DNA of 64,000 nucleotides from Ophiosphaerella korrae (lineage: Eukaryota > Ascomycota > Dothideomycetes > Pleosporales > Phaeosphaeriaceae). The position numbers and the translations under genes are program-made. The stretch spans positions 1 to 64,000 of the forward strand of contig JALNQF010000197.1 in the NCBI GenBank assembly GCA_028456385.1, in the 5' to 3' direction. Below, piece by piece: positions 11,551 through 21,933 of this stretch (position 1 is the stretch's first letter; each line of letters starts with the position of its first letter). Under the pieces are notes generated by a model. The model searched no databases. It was not told where the DNA came from and worked only from the letters and a program-made list of their open reading frames with translations.

Positions 11551-12619
11551 ATGACACCGAAGCGCAAGCGATCCGATCGCTTCAACGCCGGTGCATCCGC
11601 CTCGTCCTGCCAGAAACAGCCGCCCGCGTTTAGTCCCTCTCCTGCGAGCGGCATATTTCGGCAAGCATACCAAGTCGCTGTCTCGGCGATCCAAGACGAT
11701 GCCAAGGCCTGGCTCATCCAGTCCTAAACGAGCCTCGTCGCCTGCCCGGCTCGATAAACGCACCAAACTCTAGACGTATAACGTCAACGTCGACTCTGTA
11801 AAAGACTATCCGGAGCAGTTGAAGCTACATGTTGACAAGACGCTGCTAAGAAAGCGGGAGACACAACCGTTGCCGAATGCTCAAAAGACAGCGCCAAAGC
11901 ACCAGATGGCAGCCGCACAGGACGGGGACGGCGGCATCGACCTCCTCAAGCCTTATCCCCTGTTTGTTGGTGAGGACAAGAATGACAGGAATGGGATGCT
12001 TGGCATCGTGTCGCGAGCTAAGATAAATCTGGCGTCTGGATTCCTCCCTGCAGCACCGAATGGCCATGTTCTCATCGCGCAAGGAGGGCAGCTGTCGCGC
12101 CCGCAGCCAGACACTGCTATTGGCTACACCACATTTCAATTTGCTAGCAATGGAAGCCCGCAGCCGGCTCCGAAACATTTCATCACGCAGAAAACCAGGC
12201 CGCGCGCGATGGCTCGACCATTGTGAATCACCTCTATGACCTCTTCTACCAGGCATACAATCGCAATCCCACCGCCGTCGAAGCCTCTCACTCTTATGCG
12301 ACGTTTCCTAGCTGCACGAGGTGCGCTCGGTACTCTGCAATGTTTTGGAATACTCCATGCGCCCGCGGCTAAGCAATATCAAGGCAGCCCTGCCACTTTG
12401 GTGGAAGAACAGCGGATCCAAGCCGCAGATAAGAGGAGCGAGTGTGGGCGCGCCGAGCGTCGCATCCTCGAGCCTGTTCAACGAGACACTGCCTCAGTCG
12501 CTGCAGTTCCACGTGCGACCAACTCATTCAATACAATCAATTGCCCTGTAGTCTTCAATCCACAACAAAATCCCTATCTAGCCTATAATAGTTGCGGGCA
12601 ACTATATACAGAACAGTAG
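11551..12619 (+). pseudogene. Fungal orphan with deleted core (second PD-(D/E)XK-like candidate)
   Basis: The frame starting at the ATG at 11551 encodes a basic low-complexity N-terminus (MTPKRKRSDRF) and stops. A second frame carries VDSVKDYPEQLKLHVDKTL, DGGIDLLKPYPLFVGED, GIVSRAKINLASGFLPAAP and PDTAIGYTTFQFASNG. A third frame has RDGSTIVNHLYDLFYQAYNR. Later pieces give SNIKAALPLWWKNSGSK and FNPQQNPYLAYNSCGQLYT. In the family as I recall it, a core strand segment (FPFFTCQWK-type) lies between TTFQFA and RDGSTIVNHL; it is absent here, so the putative catalytic part is deleted. At least two frame changes are needed. It is a pseudogene of an uncharacterised family. Confidence 0.55.
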
Positions 12620-12960
12620 CTACAATAGCCTACAATTACATTGACGGAGAAGTAGGTACGGCGAAACTCAGTCTTTGCCGTACAAAGGACGTCCGGATGT
12701 TGCTGCATGCGAGCATAGCCCCTCGATACTGCTCGATGGTTTCGTTCACGACCCGAGCCTTTGTCGTTTGTCCATTGCATATGGCCTTCATCTTTAGCTC
12801 CATCTACGCCTGTCATTAGGAGTAGCCCGTGAGATCAAGGACGTTATCTTACCTCCTTGCGTAAAAAAGGCTTCGTCAAATTAGTCTCGAACCCTATATG
12901 CTTGTGGCCTTCAACCAATGCGACCATTATGGTCGTGGGTATGAATTCCCGAACACCTGA
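12620..12960. other. Intergenic, nothing recognised
   Basis: Short frames on both strands without recognisable similarity, ending at the truncated edge of a MITE. Confidence 0.35.
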
Positions 12961-13212
12961 GCGCCAGCCGGAGAATTGAGATCTGGTTCGGCAATCACAT
13001 GAATAACCGCTATCGTCAATATGATGGCTCATTGCAGCACGAGCAGACTGCGAGGAGCCGATACATGAGCAAACCACGAAACTCGAGATAACGGCTCTCC
13101 ATCACCGAGCCGTATCGGCGCAGAGACAAGTATATAGATTGGAGGCAGAGCAGCAGATAGAGCCATCAATTCAATCAGCTCCATCATCAATCGGTGACCA
13201 TCAAATCTGACA
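12961..13212 (+). mobile_element. MITE, long form, 5'-truncated copy B
   Basis: Starts inside the element (GCGCCAGCCGGAGAATTGAG) and runs through GAGATAACGGCTCTCCATCACC and GTATATAGATTGG to the right terminus CAAATCTGACA. It is closely similar to copy A, but the left 180 bp or so are absent. Confidence 0.75.
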
Positions 13213-13473
13213 GGACGCCCTGACGTGGATGTTGGCTCACGGAGGAGACGGCTTCTAAGCCGCGGGATACCACGAGAAAGGATTTTATCTGGAAGGTCGC
13301 GCCCAGATCGGCTTATCGTTACGCCGATGTGAAACGACTCAAGCGCTTTCAGATGCTCTATTTTAGCCATTCAATACGCAATTACGTCCTATGTCCAAAA
13401 CTCCGCAAACATACCGGCGAAGGCTACAGTCCCCTAGAGAACCCTCAACGACCGACTGTTCAGCCACATAGCC

Positions 13474-14431
13474 ATGTCGAGACTCGCTATCCAAACTCGT
13501 ATCTCACTTCCTGCGAGCGCTACTGCGGTTCCGATTCTTGGCCTGGGAGCCTATAAGACAGGGCCATCGGAGATAGCAACAGCCGTTCATGCAGCACTTA
13601 ATGCGGGATATCGGCATTTTGACACTACACAGCTCTATCAAAATGAGAAGAAAGTAGGGAAAGCCCTGGCGGAGTCTGGTATCCCTCGTGAGGAGATATT
13701 CATCACCACAAAAATTATGGGACCATCTGGGTCTTTCGCAGAGACATATGCGACTGAAAACATCCGTCGAGGCTATTGGTCTAGGCTATATCGATCTCTT
13801 TTTAATTCACAAGCCGGGAGATGGAATGGAGAGTAGGAAGCTCTTGTGGGGAGCCCTTGAAAAGTTAGTTGAGGAAGGATTTGCAAAAGCAATCGGAGTG
13901 AGCAATTTCGGAGTAAGACATATCCAAGAGATCAAAGAGTACGCCAAGATCTTCCCTCCTGCGGTAAACTAGCTCGAGGTAGGTTTCTCAATTGAATACA
14001 GGCGATTGCAATATGCTGACATGCATCAAATTTTGTACAGCTCCATCTCTAGTGCCAACAAAGGGACATTGTCAACTTCTGTAGATCTCAAAACATCCCC
14101 ATATCTGCTTATTGTCCCCTTGTTCGTAATCGAAAAGACCAAGACCTTGTCTTAAGGTCGCTCTCGGAGAAGTACCACAAAACGACACCCCAAGTCCTAG
14201 TCCGGTACTGCCTTCAGGAAGGGTGGATTCCACTTCCGAAAAGTAGCATCGCTCTACGCATCGCAGCCAACTCCGATGTCTTTGATTTTGAATTGGAACA
14301 TGAGGATATGAGTTGGCTCGACACTTTGGACCAGGGTGAAGCAGGTGAGCCGGAAGGACCCACCAGGGACATGACTTAGCTAACGTGTCTTAGGCCACAT
14401 CACATGGACTCCTCAATTCCACGACCCGTAG
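13474..14431 (+). pseudogene. Aldo/keto reductase pseudogene
   Basis: Encodes the N-terminal part of an NAD(P)H-dependent aldo/keto reductase: [13 protein letters not shown], then [20 protein letters not shown] with the catalytic Asp and Tyr. A frameshift near 13750 leads into [20 protein letters not shown] and GFAKAIGVSNFG. A TAG at 13970-13972 stands where family members have Gln before LE (CAG to TAG). Likely introns follow at about 13979-14039 and 14345-14394. A second TAG replaces Trp in LHLWCQQ. The tail AYCPLVRNRKDQD and VRYCLQEGWIPLPKSS is recognisable to the end. The stops are RIP-type transitions. It sits at the left edge of the decayed metabolic block. Confidence 0.78.
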
Positions 14432-14679
14432 GTGGCTTAAGGGAACTGATGTGCTTAAGGTTGTGAGAGCAAAAATGCAGAGTATCGATAACGTAGTTAA
14501 TATTTTTATTCACGCCCGCGATACAACGTTGAAGGATCTCAATGTGGCAACTTAGAGTTGTAATCAGCCCGAGCGATTGATGCTTCTACGATACGCCAAG
14601 TCTTGCGATATCAGGCTTCTTTCCCTATTTCACTCTTAATGAGATCAGCTGCCTTCTCTGCTATTCCATATGCTGGCAT

Positions 14680-15258
14680 TTGCGTGTGGCCGCCATCCAG
14701 GGAAGGCATAGCGCTACAATCAGCTACTCAAGTCTTTCTGCAATTTGTTTAGGGTTCTTCACTATCGGTCTGGCGTTGTACAATCAGCCTCCAAAGGCAT
14801 TCCCTGTAACTTTTGTTACTGCTGACGTCCTCGATCCGGGCTTCTTCAAGCAGCACGCCAATCTTCAGGCACGGTTTGATTTTGTATACTCGGCCAACGT
14901 CTTACATTTGTTCGATTACGAGAAGCAAATCGTGTTTCTTCGCGTGCTTGTCTTTCTAGCCAAACCTAGAGGTCTGATGTGGGGTCGGCAGGTTGGAGAA
15001 GCAGAAGAAAGCCAGACGTATTCTTTGAGGCTCGAAGGCAAAGGCCACCGCCGTACCCCAAACGAACTCCGATGCATGTGGATGCATGTCCTCGGAGCAG
15101 AGACAACAGAAGTCGAATGGATGAGCAGACTAGTGCCTTATGACTAACCCAGGTTGGTGAAAGATTATAAGCACCATAGTCTCGAATGGTCATCCAGAAT
15201 GCCCTTACATAGGGGATTCCAAGAGACGGAGGTTGTCCACTTTGAGGTTGTTGAGTAA
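14680..15258 (+). pseudogene. SAM-dependent methyltransferase fragment
   Basis: FPVTFVTADVLDPGFF, FDFVYSANVLHLFDYEKQ and PRGLMWGRQVGEAEESQTYS match the second half of a Rossmann-fold methyltransferase of the type found in fungal metabolite clusters. The AdoMet-binding glycine motif and everything before it are missing. A TAA at 15145-15147 interrupts the frame, which then continues as LVKDYKHHSLEW to FQETEVVHFEVVE and stops at 15258. Family assignment is fair; substrate unknown. It converges on the Nudix gene. Confidence 0.6.
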
Positions 15259-15340
15259 ATTACGACTTTGCTTTTAGCGACGAGGCGGGATGCTATACTA
15301 CTACGGAAAACTAGTACTCCACATGCAACGACTAGTCTAT

Positions 15341-15859
15341 TCAATCTTTATCTGTTGCCTGCGTTAGACTAATTGCCCGATTCGCAACCTGCCGGTCGTC
15401 GTCGAATGAAAGGGTAGACATGACTTTGTCGTATGGAACCCAGATTGTATCAAACTCCTCATTCTCCTGCTGAGTACCTTCTACCCTGGCTTTGGTCGAG
15501 TCACCTTGGGCGACATACCAGAATATAAGCTTCAGCTTTCCTCCCGTCACGCGCTGCGCGACAGCAAATGGTTCAGTAAGAGGTCCGACTACATCCAACG
15601 CAGGAGAGGGCACTGTGGCAAGTGTTTCCATTCTAACCGGGAGGAGCCGGACGGAAATTCCGGTTTCTTCGTATGTCTCTCGTAAGGCGGTTTGGCTGAG
15701 TGTTTCGTCAATGTTCTTTCGGCATTTGGGAAGAAGGTATTCGCCAGTTTTGCGCCAAAGAATGAGCAGAACCAGATCTCTCTTGTTGTCAATGGTAACT
15801 GTGCCACAGCTGATGGCGAAGGAGTCAGAGAAGTCTAGCCGCTTGTCCGTAGAAGTCAT
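15341..15859 (-). CDS. Nudix hydrolase
   Basis: An uninterrupted 172-residue reading frame with a Nudix signature: ETLSQTALRETYEETGI matches E-x7-R-E-U-x-E-E-x-G-U, the Mg2+-binding helix that cleaves nucleoside-diphosphate-linked substrates. The first glycine of the consensus box is replaced: the segment reads PKCRKNIDE where family members usually have PKGRKNIGE. The catalytic Glu/Arg residues are present, so activity is possible but uncertain. LIFWYVAQGD and FDTIWVPYDKV form the expected later strands. Full length for a small fungal Nudix protein. Confidence 0.8.
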   Translation of the reverse strand: MTSTDKRLDFSDSFAISCGTVTIDNKRDLVLLILWRKTGEYLLPKCRKNIDETLSQTALRETYEETGISVRLLPVRMETLATVPSPALDVVGPLTEPFAVAQRVTGGKLKLIFWYVAQGDSTKARVEGTQQENEEFDTIWVPYDKVMSTLSFDDDRQVANRAISLTQATDKD

Positions 15860-16237
15860 CTCTCTGGAGATGTGTCAGAAGGCTATTATGTAAGATTATA
15901 CATTGATGCATGTGCTCTAGGATATAGCCTACTCTTGGCCTTGCGAATAATGCTGTTAAAAAAAAAGTAAGGCTTTTGCCTGCTGTGTAGTGTTGAAGGG
16001 TTCTTTGGCACGTCGAATATTAGGGTTGTGCTGAATCCCGCGCTTGTGAGTTGGCCTGGTCTTGGCGTTCTCGAACTCCGCCAGAGGTGAAAACATGAAA
16101 CATGACACACAACGAGAAATCAATTTTTGGAATTACCATGACAAACGAGTTGAAGCACATGTGCTAGTAGCTGGAGCGGTCTCTGCAGGCCATCGCGTGT
16201 CCCCCACCGGAGCGGAACAGCAGCCACCTAGCTATGT
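15860..16237. other. Intergenic, nothing recognised
   Basis: Contains a run of eight A at 15959-15966 and no gene I can support. Confidence 0.35.
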
Positions 16238-16510
16238 GTCAGATGAGCTGACCTACGAGCCAACTCACGAATCGATTCAGATGACGATCGTGATGACGGT
16301 TGATTGGACGCACGCGCGCATGGGCGCTATGACCAGAATGCATAGAGCTGATACATTACTGAGTTGTGAAACTCACTAAGTTTCAACTCGAGACGTTATG
16401 TAGACCAGAGGGCAGAGTAGCAGAGGAACAGAACAATCAATCTACTCAATAAATGAATTCAGCTCGAATCAATGCTTCACATGATCAATCAGTGACCATC
16501 AAATCTGACA
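16238..16510 (+). mobile_element. MITE, short form, copy C
   Basis: 273 bp from TGTCAGATGAGCTG to GACCATCAAATCTGACA. It lacks the middle part of the long copies. The first codons of the dipeptidyl-peptidase III remnant start right after its right end. Confidence 0.82.
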
Positions 16511-17617
16511 GCGGTAGCATCGTCTTCGAAGCTGCTAATCTCCCGAATGTAAGTTCTTTCTGTCTTATTTTCTATCGATAAATTAATGGTCTATAGCACG
16601 AATACATCTAAGAGACCTGTGGCTTTAAGAACGTCGTCGCGAACCGTCTTAATGTCAACAACAACCCTAATCTTCCCTGCTACTGGGTCGACTCCTCTGA
16701 GCTCAAGTTCTTCAACAGCACTACGTACATAGTCCGATTTCTCACTACAGCTATTTATGAACTAATCGGATACGGAACTGGTAAGCTCCTTAGCTAGGCT
16801 TCACCGGGAACCTATAACTTCGACCAGCAGAACCCTCCAACCAGCCCCCTTAGCGGGGAAGTTATAACTTCACACTACCTGCCGGCCAGACATGGGGAAG
16901 CGTGTTCGGAAAGCCGGCAGGAACGGTGGAGGAATGTCATGCAATCTTGATGTCGGAATACTTTATGGACAACAAGGAACTGCTGCACATTTTCGGGTAT
17001 ACTGATAACAGCAACATCACAGCTGAAGACCGTACGTTGTATTACCCCGAATTGCTGTACACCACGACACTAATTCTCATTAATTACAGTTCTCTACGCT
17101 ACATATCTTAACGTCGGCGTCGATGGTCTGCAAGCTCTTGAGCACTACAACTTCTAAGATTAGGCTTGGGGCCAAGTCCACCACTAGGTACGCACAACCT
17201 CCTCCTACCTGCGCCCATCTAACTCTTACGTAGGCCTACTTCTCTATCCTCAAACACCTCTAAGACGGCGACGGCATTATCTCTATCGCGCACGACCTTA
17301 CGCAGCAATCCCTAACAGTACACGTCGACTAGTCCAAAATTGATTCTCATGGTAAACTATCCTTGGGCCAATATCTCTGTAAGCTACACATCTGGCGCTG
17401 CACCGCCGACGTGTCCGCATGCAGGAAGTTCTACGAGCCTATGTGTGCAGTTGATGGCGTTTATGAGGAGTGGCGCAAGATTGTCGTGTCAAAACCGAAT
17501 ACGAGGTGGGAGTTTGTGCAGCCGAATACCTTTGTCAGGGGTAAGAATGTTGAAGTCAAGGTCTATGAGGGGAGTAATGAGGGTATTATCCAGTCGTGGG
17601 TTGAGATGGACGTCTGA
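16511..17617 (+). pseudogene. DPP3: Dipeptidyl-peptidase III (M49) C-terminal half, RIP-damaged
   Basis: Homology begins at the MITE edge with SIVFEAANLPN and continues through CGFKNVVANRL. The zinc-binding helix then reads YELIGYGTGKLL instead of the family's HELLGHGTGKLL (16756-16773); both metal-binding His codons became Tyr codons by C-to-T changes. Later parts are FGKPAGTVEECHAILMSEYF, LLHIFGYTDNSNITAED, a 58-bp intron at about 17030-17089, QALEHYNF, CKLHIWRCTADVSACRKFYE and a terminal SNEGIIQSWVEMDV. Several CAA/CAG codons became stops. The N-terminal half is absent. A second MITE starts 35 bp after the stop codon. Confidence 0.85.
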
Positions 17618-17652
17618 AGTCGTAGAGTCGTTAGAGAGGTAGTATGCCCTGT

Positions 17653-17935
17653 TGTCAGACTTGATGGTCACTAAGTCACTGATGTAATTCGAGGTCAAAA
17701 TGTCATTGATCGAGTCCTCTCTCTATCATCTGCCTTCTGGCTGCTACTGATATCCTTCGTGAGATTCTACTCTCGTTGCCCGATAGTTCCTCTCCTGTCA
17801 AAGGGAGTTGAGTTGGTGCGTCGCCACAGATTCCGAATCTGCTGGTTGGCTTGCTTAGCTAGTTAGTGGCGCACGTGCGCGCGCATGCCCGATCGATCGC
17901 CATCCCCATCTCAATCGTCATCTGAAACCTTCCTA
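17653..17935 (-). mobile_element. MITE, short form, copy D (right end lost)
   Basis: Starts TGTCAGACTTGATGGTCACTAAG, the reverse complement of the usual right end, and runs through GTTGCCCGATAG and GATCGATCGCCATC to CATCTGAAACC. The final terminus is missing. Together with copy C it brackets the dipeptidyl-peptidase III remnant. Confidence 0.78.
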
Positions 17936-18706
17936 GACAGGCCTAGCTGCGTCGTTTGTGCCAGATTACGCGGTATCATGTTTAGCACCGTTCTTCGTTC
18001 AACGAGCGAAGAGCGAGAGAAAAGGTAGATGACGTCGGAAACTATCGCTCCTGAACAAAATGATCTGAGACGAGGGGCTGCTAGAGCGAGTCGAAGCGCT
18101 CTCCCTAAAGTTCGACTTGCCGCGTTGGCTACCTAGTGCACTAACTCCGCCTGTGTGAACCTTAAATCCGAGCCCGGTTGCATATGCCCGTCGCCCCACG
18201 TGTGCAGCCTGATGCCAAAGAAGTACCTGAGTGCCGGAACTCAAACTGTGGGATTGTCGATCGCTGAGGTGAGATCACTCGACAATAGAGATCGCTGCCT
18301 GGAGTCAGGTCACAAGCGGGGTTCTTGTAGACTCTTCTAGCAGGATGGCCCAAGTTCGCTATCTTTCGTACGACATAATAATCGGAAATACGTGACGTGT
18401 TGCGATTGTGGGAGCGGGCGCACGCAACATGTAGCTAACCCAGAATGTTCCTACTTTACGCCACCATGGTACATGATAGCAGTGCGTCGGTTGGATACGG
18501 CCTAGGTCTTCCCAATCAAAATCGAAGATCAAACTACTATACTGCCTATTCTTGATCATGCACAACTATGATATTGATCCATGATAAGCCCCTTACCACT
18601 TCCAGCTAGTCATCATGTACGCACTAAATGCTTCTAGGCTGCAACAACAAAGAAATTCTCGCCGGATTTTATGGTAACGAGCAGTGGGCTAATGTACCAC
18701 CCGCTT
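17936..18706. other. Intergenic, nothing recognised
   Basis: Short frames only. The right edge is the end of the first P450 pseudogene. Confidence 0.35.
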
Positions 18707-20618
18707 TTATACCGTGGCCTTATGGGAATAGAAGCGCACATTTAACTCAGGCTTCCACCACAGAAAGTGCATCCTACAAGTATTGATCCAGTCTAGATCC
18801 TGATCCAAAAGTTCCATATCATATGCGTATACCATCTTCGCAAGCTGCGGCGCCATTTGTCCGAACGCAAAACTGTGCCGCAGTTAGTGTTATTACGTGG
18901 CACTCCAAAAGATTAGGCCTCGCAGCTGCTCACAGTTTACCGGGACAGACTCGAGGACCAAGAGAGAATGGCTGACTCGCTGCTTTATCATCGGTGCACT
19001 TCGGATCTAGCCATCGCTCAGGTCTAAATGTATAGGGCTCGTCCCAGAAACGCTCATCATGAGTAACAGCCCATTGAGAGACGTAAATCTCGGTCTAGAT
19101 GATTTTTTTTTTAATAATTAGCGCCGATTCTCCCTATATATAGCAAACTCACTCCTTTTGGGACGTAATGCCCCTCAACCATCATACCGGGTGATATTCG
19201 AGGTGTGCCCTGCGGCGCCGTTGGAAAAATGCGCATCCCTTCTTTCAGCACGGCCAAAAGGTACTCAAGCCTTGTAGTAGAGACAACGCTGATATCCGCG
19301 TAAGATACGTAGGCTGAGCGGACCTCTTTGTTCAACTTTCGGTGAGCATCTGGGTTCTTGAGGAGAAAATAAATAATCGATGCCATTGCAGACCCACTAG
19401 TCTCGCCTCCCGCCATACTAACACAATCATTAGCAATATACTCACACCGCTAAAGGGTTGTACCTGCATACGCCATATTCCACGAGTGTGATTCCATTTC
19501 TTCCTGCGAAACTTCACCCTTGCGGACTTTATCTGCGACGTTATCTAAAAAATCGTGTTGTTCGCCTTGCTTTTGCAGTCGGCTGCTCCGAGTAAGCTTC
19601 GGCACTAAAACTGGACAATGGAAGGGGATATTTACGCAGCAGTCTTTTCCCTGCTAAATTGGATCATTTGATTGCGGAAACCATTGATCCAACTGGATGG
19701 CGTCCAAGATGCGATCGTCACGAGTAGTGGATAGCGACGCAAATTATCCATCACCGTTACCATGCGCATAAGTCCTAGCATTTGGTCAAGCCAGGGATGT
19801 GATGCCTCTGCGGTATTTAAATTAGTAACAATCTTTGAAATTCAAGGGAACCTACCTCTTTGAACACAACCAAAGGAATCACCAAAGGCCATCTCCCCAA
19901 GAATGTCAAACCCAAGGTAGATGAACCATTTAGCCATATCGATACCTTGGTCAGAATTCCCCAAACGCCCTAGCTTTTCCACGAACAAGTCGATGTTCTT
20001 TTGCATCACAGGCTCCTGCTGAGCCAGACCTTTAGCTGATAGTGCTGCAGAGAACAGCGCGCGTTTCTGGTGAGCCAGAACAGGATCTCATTCAGTGCCT
20101 ATAGGTTGGATTTTCATCCCCGCGCCAAACATGTCATAGAATTCATTCTTGAGAACCTTGGCCATGCCCTTGTTGTTGGGAGCGTAGATAGCCGTCCATG
20201 CGCCTGGGCTACAGAAAGACAGTTCACTCGGACTCACACGAAAGACGTCACCTAGGAGATGTTAAGAATGTTCATAATTAAATATTGTTTACTAGGTGAA
20301 CTCACCATATCGCTTGTGGCAGTTCTCGAGATGGCGATGGAAACGGCCATCCATAGAGTGAAGAATACGCCATAACAAGGATGACCTCGCCCAGAAAGGC
20401 CCAGGGAAATTGTAGAGAGGGTGAAAGTACAAATTATAGATAAGGTAGCTGAGTACGTATGCGATAAACTTCACTAATGTTAGCGGTCAAGTTGTAGTAA
20501 CAATATATTGAACTCCTACTGCTGTCGTAAATACTTCTAACATCAACGTTCTAAAGCCGTGATCCAAGAGGGAGCGGCTATGGGATTCCTCGGGCAAAAA
20601 TACCTTTGGAGCCTCCAT
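18707..20618 (-). pseudogene. Cytochrome P450 pseudogene 1
   Basis: Minus-strand pieces cover a whole microsomal P450. From a candidate ATG at 20616-20618 they are an N-terminal segment with an in-frame TGA, FIAYVLSYLIYNLYFHPLYN as membrane anchor and hinge, FPGPFWARSS, and FIYLGFDILGEMAFGDSFG. The I-helix is MAGGETSGSA, the K-helix KEGMRIFPTAPQ, followed by FRPERWLDPK. The haem loop FSLGPRVCPGK has its Cys codon at 18945-18947. The C-terminus is CRMHFLWWKPELNVRFY, with a TAA at 18707-18709. A TGA directly after the haem loop and a TAG before YVSQWAV break it. It resembles fungal P450s of secondary metabolism (isotrichodermin hydroxylase or pisatin demethylase type). With the terpene synthase and P450-2 it suggests a decayed terpenoid cluster. 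Confidence 0.82.
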
Positions 20619-21407
20619 GGTGAGTAGGTAACTTGTAGTAATAGATTCTGTTGAAATTAGGCGGTAAAAGAGAAGAAAGAAAGTTATCGGAGTGAATGAG
20701 GTAGTAGGTGAGACATTACTATTCGGTGTGGCAGCATGATACACAATGAGGGTCCAAGCGTAGGATTTGCTTGCTAACATCATCATCTCGTAAACGTGAT
20801 CGTCGTTTCCCTTAGACTATGCAGAAATCCCACTTTTTTAAAATCGGGCTCACCGGTACCTAGGGCGGAGCACGGCCCCGAACCTCTGGCGGTGCTGACG
20901 GTACAAGGACCAGCTTTTGATTGAGGAATACCCAACGCCACTCATCGCCTTGGCTGCACCACGCCCGCCGGGGTTCACAAAGGCCGTTGGAGTCACATCG
21001 CTTGCGCAGAGCTGCGTTACTCTCCAATCCACGTAAGCGTGCTCTGTGCGAACGGGGAGATAGCTGGCAGCTAACGGCGCCCCCGCTAGAAGCAAGGCGG
21101 GCTTTCCTACCTTGTCCTGCCGCCAAAGTATGGCCACGCAACGTGGTAGAGCAGAAAATCGCTGCCTCACTACCGCAGTATATGCCTAGCCTGACATCAA
21201 TCCCTTGTTGTATGTAAGGTATGGAAATCTTAGAAGCTTAGGGACCAGAGTCTAATGGGGACTAATTAGAACCCGGTGCCAGAAAACCGCTTATCCCTGT
21301 CCATTCTCCTAGAGGGGCCATTTCGGGATACTGTCCCAGTTTCCTTAAATGGCATGTGCGTGAACGGCCCTGAAACACCCAACCAGAGTCATTTAACTCT
21401 GTAGATC
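20619..21407. other. Intergenic including a GC-rich block
   Basis: At about 20860-21150 the sequence is GC-rich and open on both strands, but neither translation is recognisable. I see no RNA gene. Confidence 0.35.
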
Positions 21408-21749
21408 TATCAGATGAGCTGGCTCACGAGCCAGCCCATGAGTCGATTCAGATGGCGATTGAGATGGCGATCGATTGGGCGCACGCGCGGCTGCCGCATC
21501 AACTCAACTGCGGCGCAGCTCTGGAGAGCCGCAATCAAGCAACGCGCCAGCGCAGGCCGGAGAATTAAGGTCTGGTTCGGCAAACAATCGCCAAAGGCAA
21601 AGCTATCACATGCAAAAAAACGGCTATCGTCAGTGTGATGGCTCCTCACGTCATGACCTGACTGCGTAGAGCCGATACATTAGTCAACCACGAAACTCGA
21701 GATAACGGCTCTCCACCACCGAGTCGCAAAGTGACCATCAAATCTGACA
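21408..21749 (+). mobile_element. MITE, long form, copy E
   Basis: Starts at a degenerate left end (ATCAGATGAGCTGGCTCACG), contains GCACGCGCGGCTGC, GAGATAACGGCTCTCC and ends AGTGACCATCAAATCTGACA. The stretch GCCAAAGGCAAAGC is absent from other copies. Confidence 0.78.
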
Positions 21750-21933
21750 ACAACAGACGGTCTTCGCCACGTTACCGAAGAACTAAGTTCTAGTACTGTA
21801 TCACTTAGGTTTAGCCTGGGATTTCCTGAATCAAATTCAAGTCCCTTAAAATCACGACACCTTTAACTCCCAGCGTCTAGTTTTGCAAATTTACTTGTAC
21901 CACCTCAACCTTTCGCATCCATTGACTTTCATT

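Noticed and set aside
16902..17111. Separate small gene starting at FGKPAGTVEEC
   Set aside because: It is the middle of the DPP III remnant between two decayed exon boundaries.
20850..21220. GC-rich block considered as an RNA gene or bacterial-like insert
   Set aside because: No cloverleaf, rRNA-like or protein similarity could be recognised.
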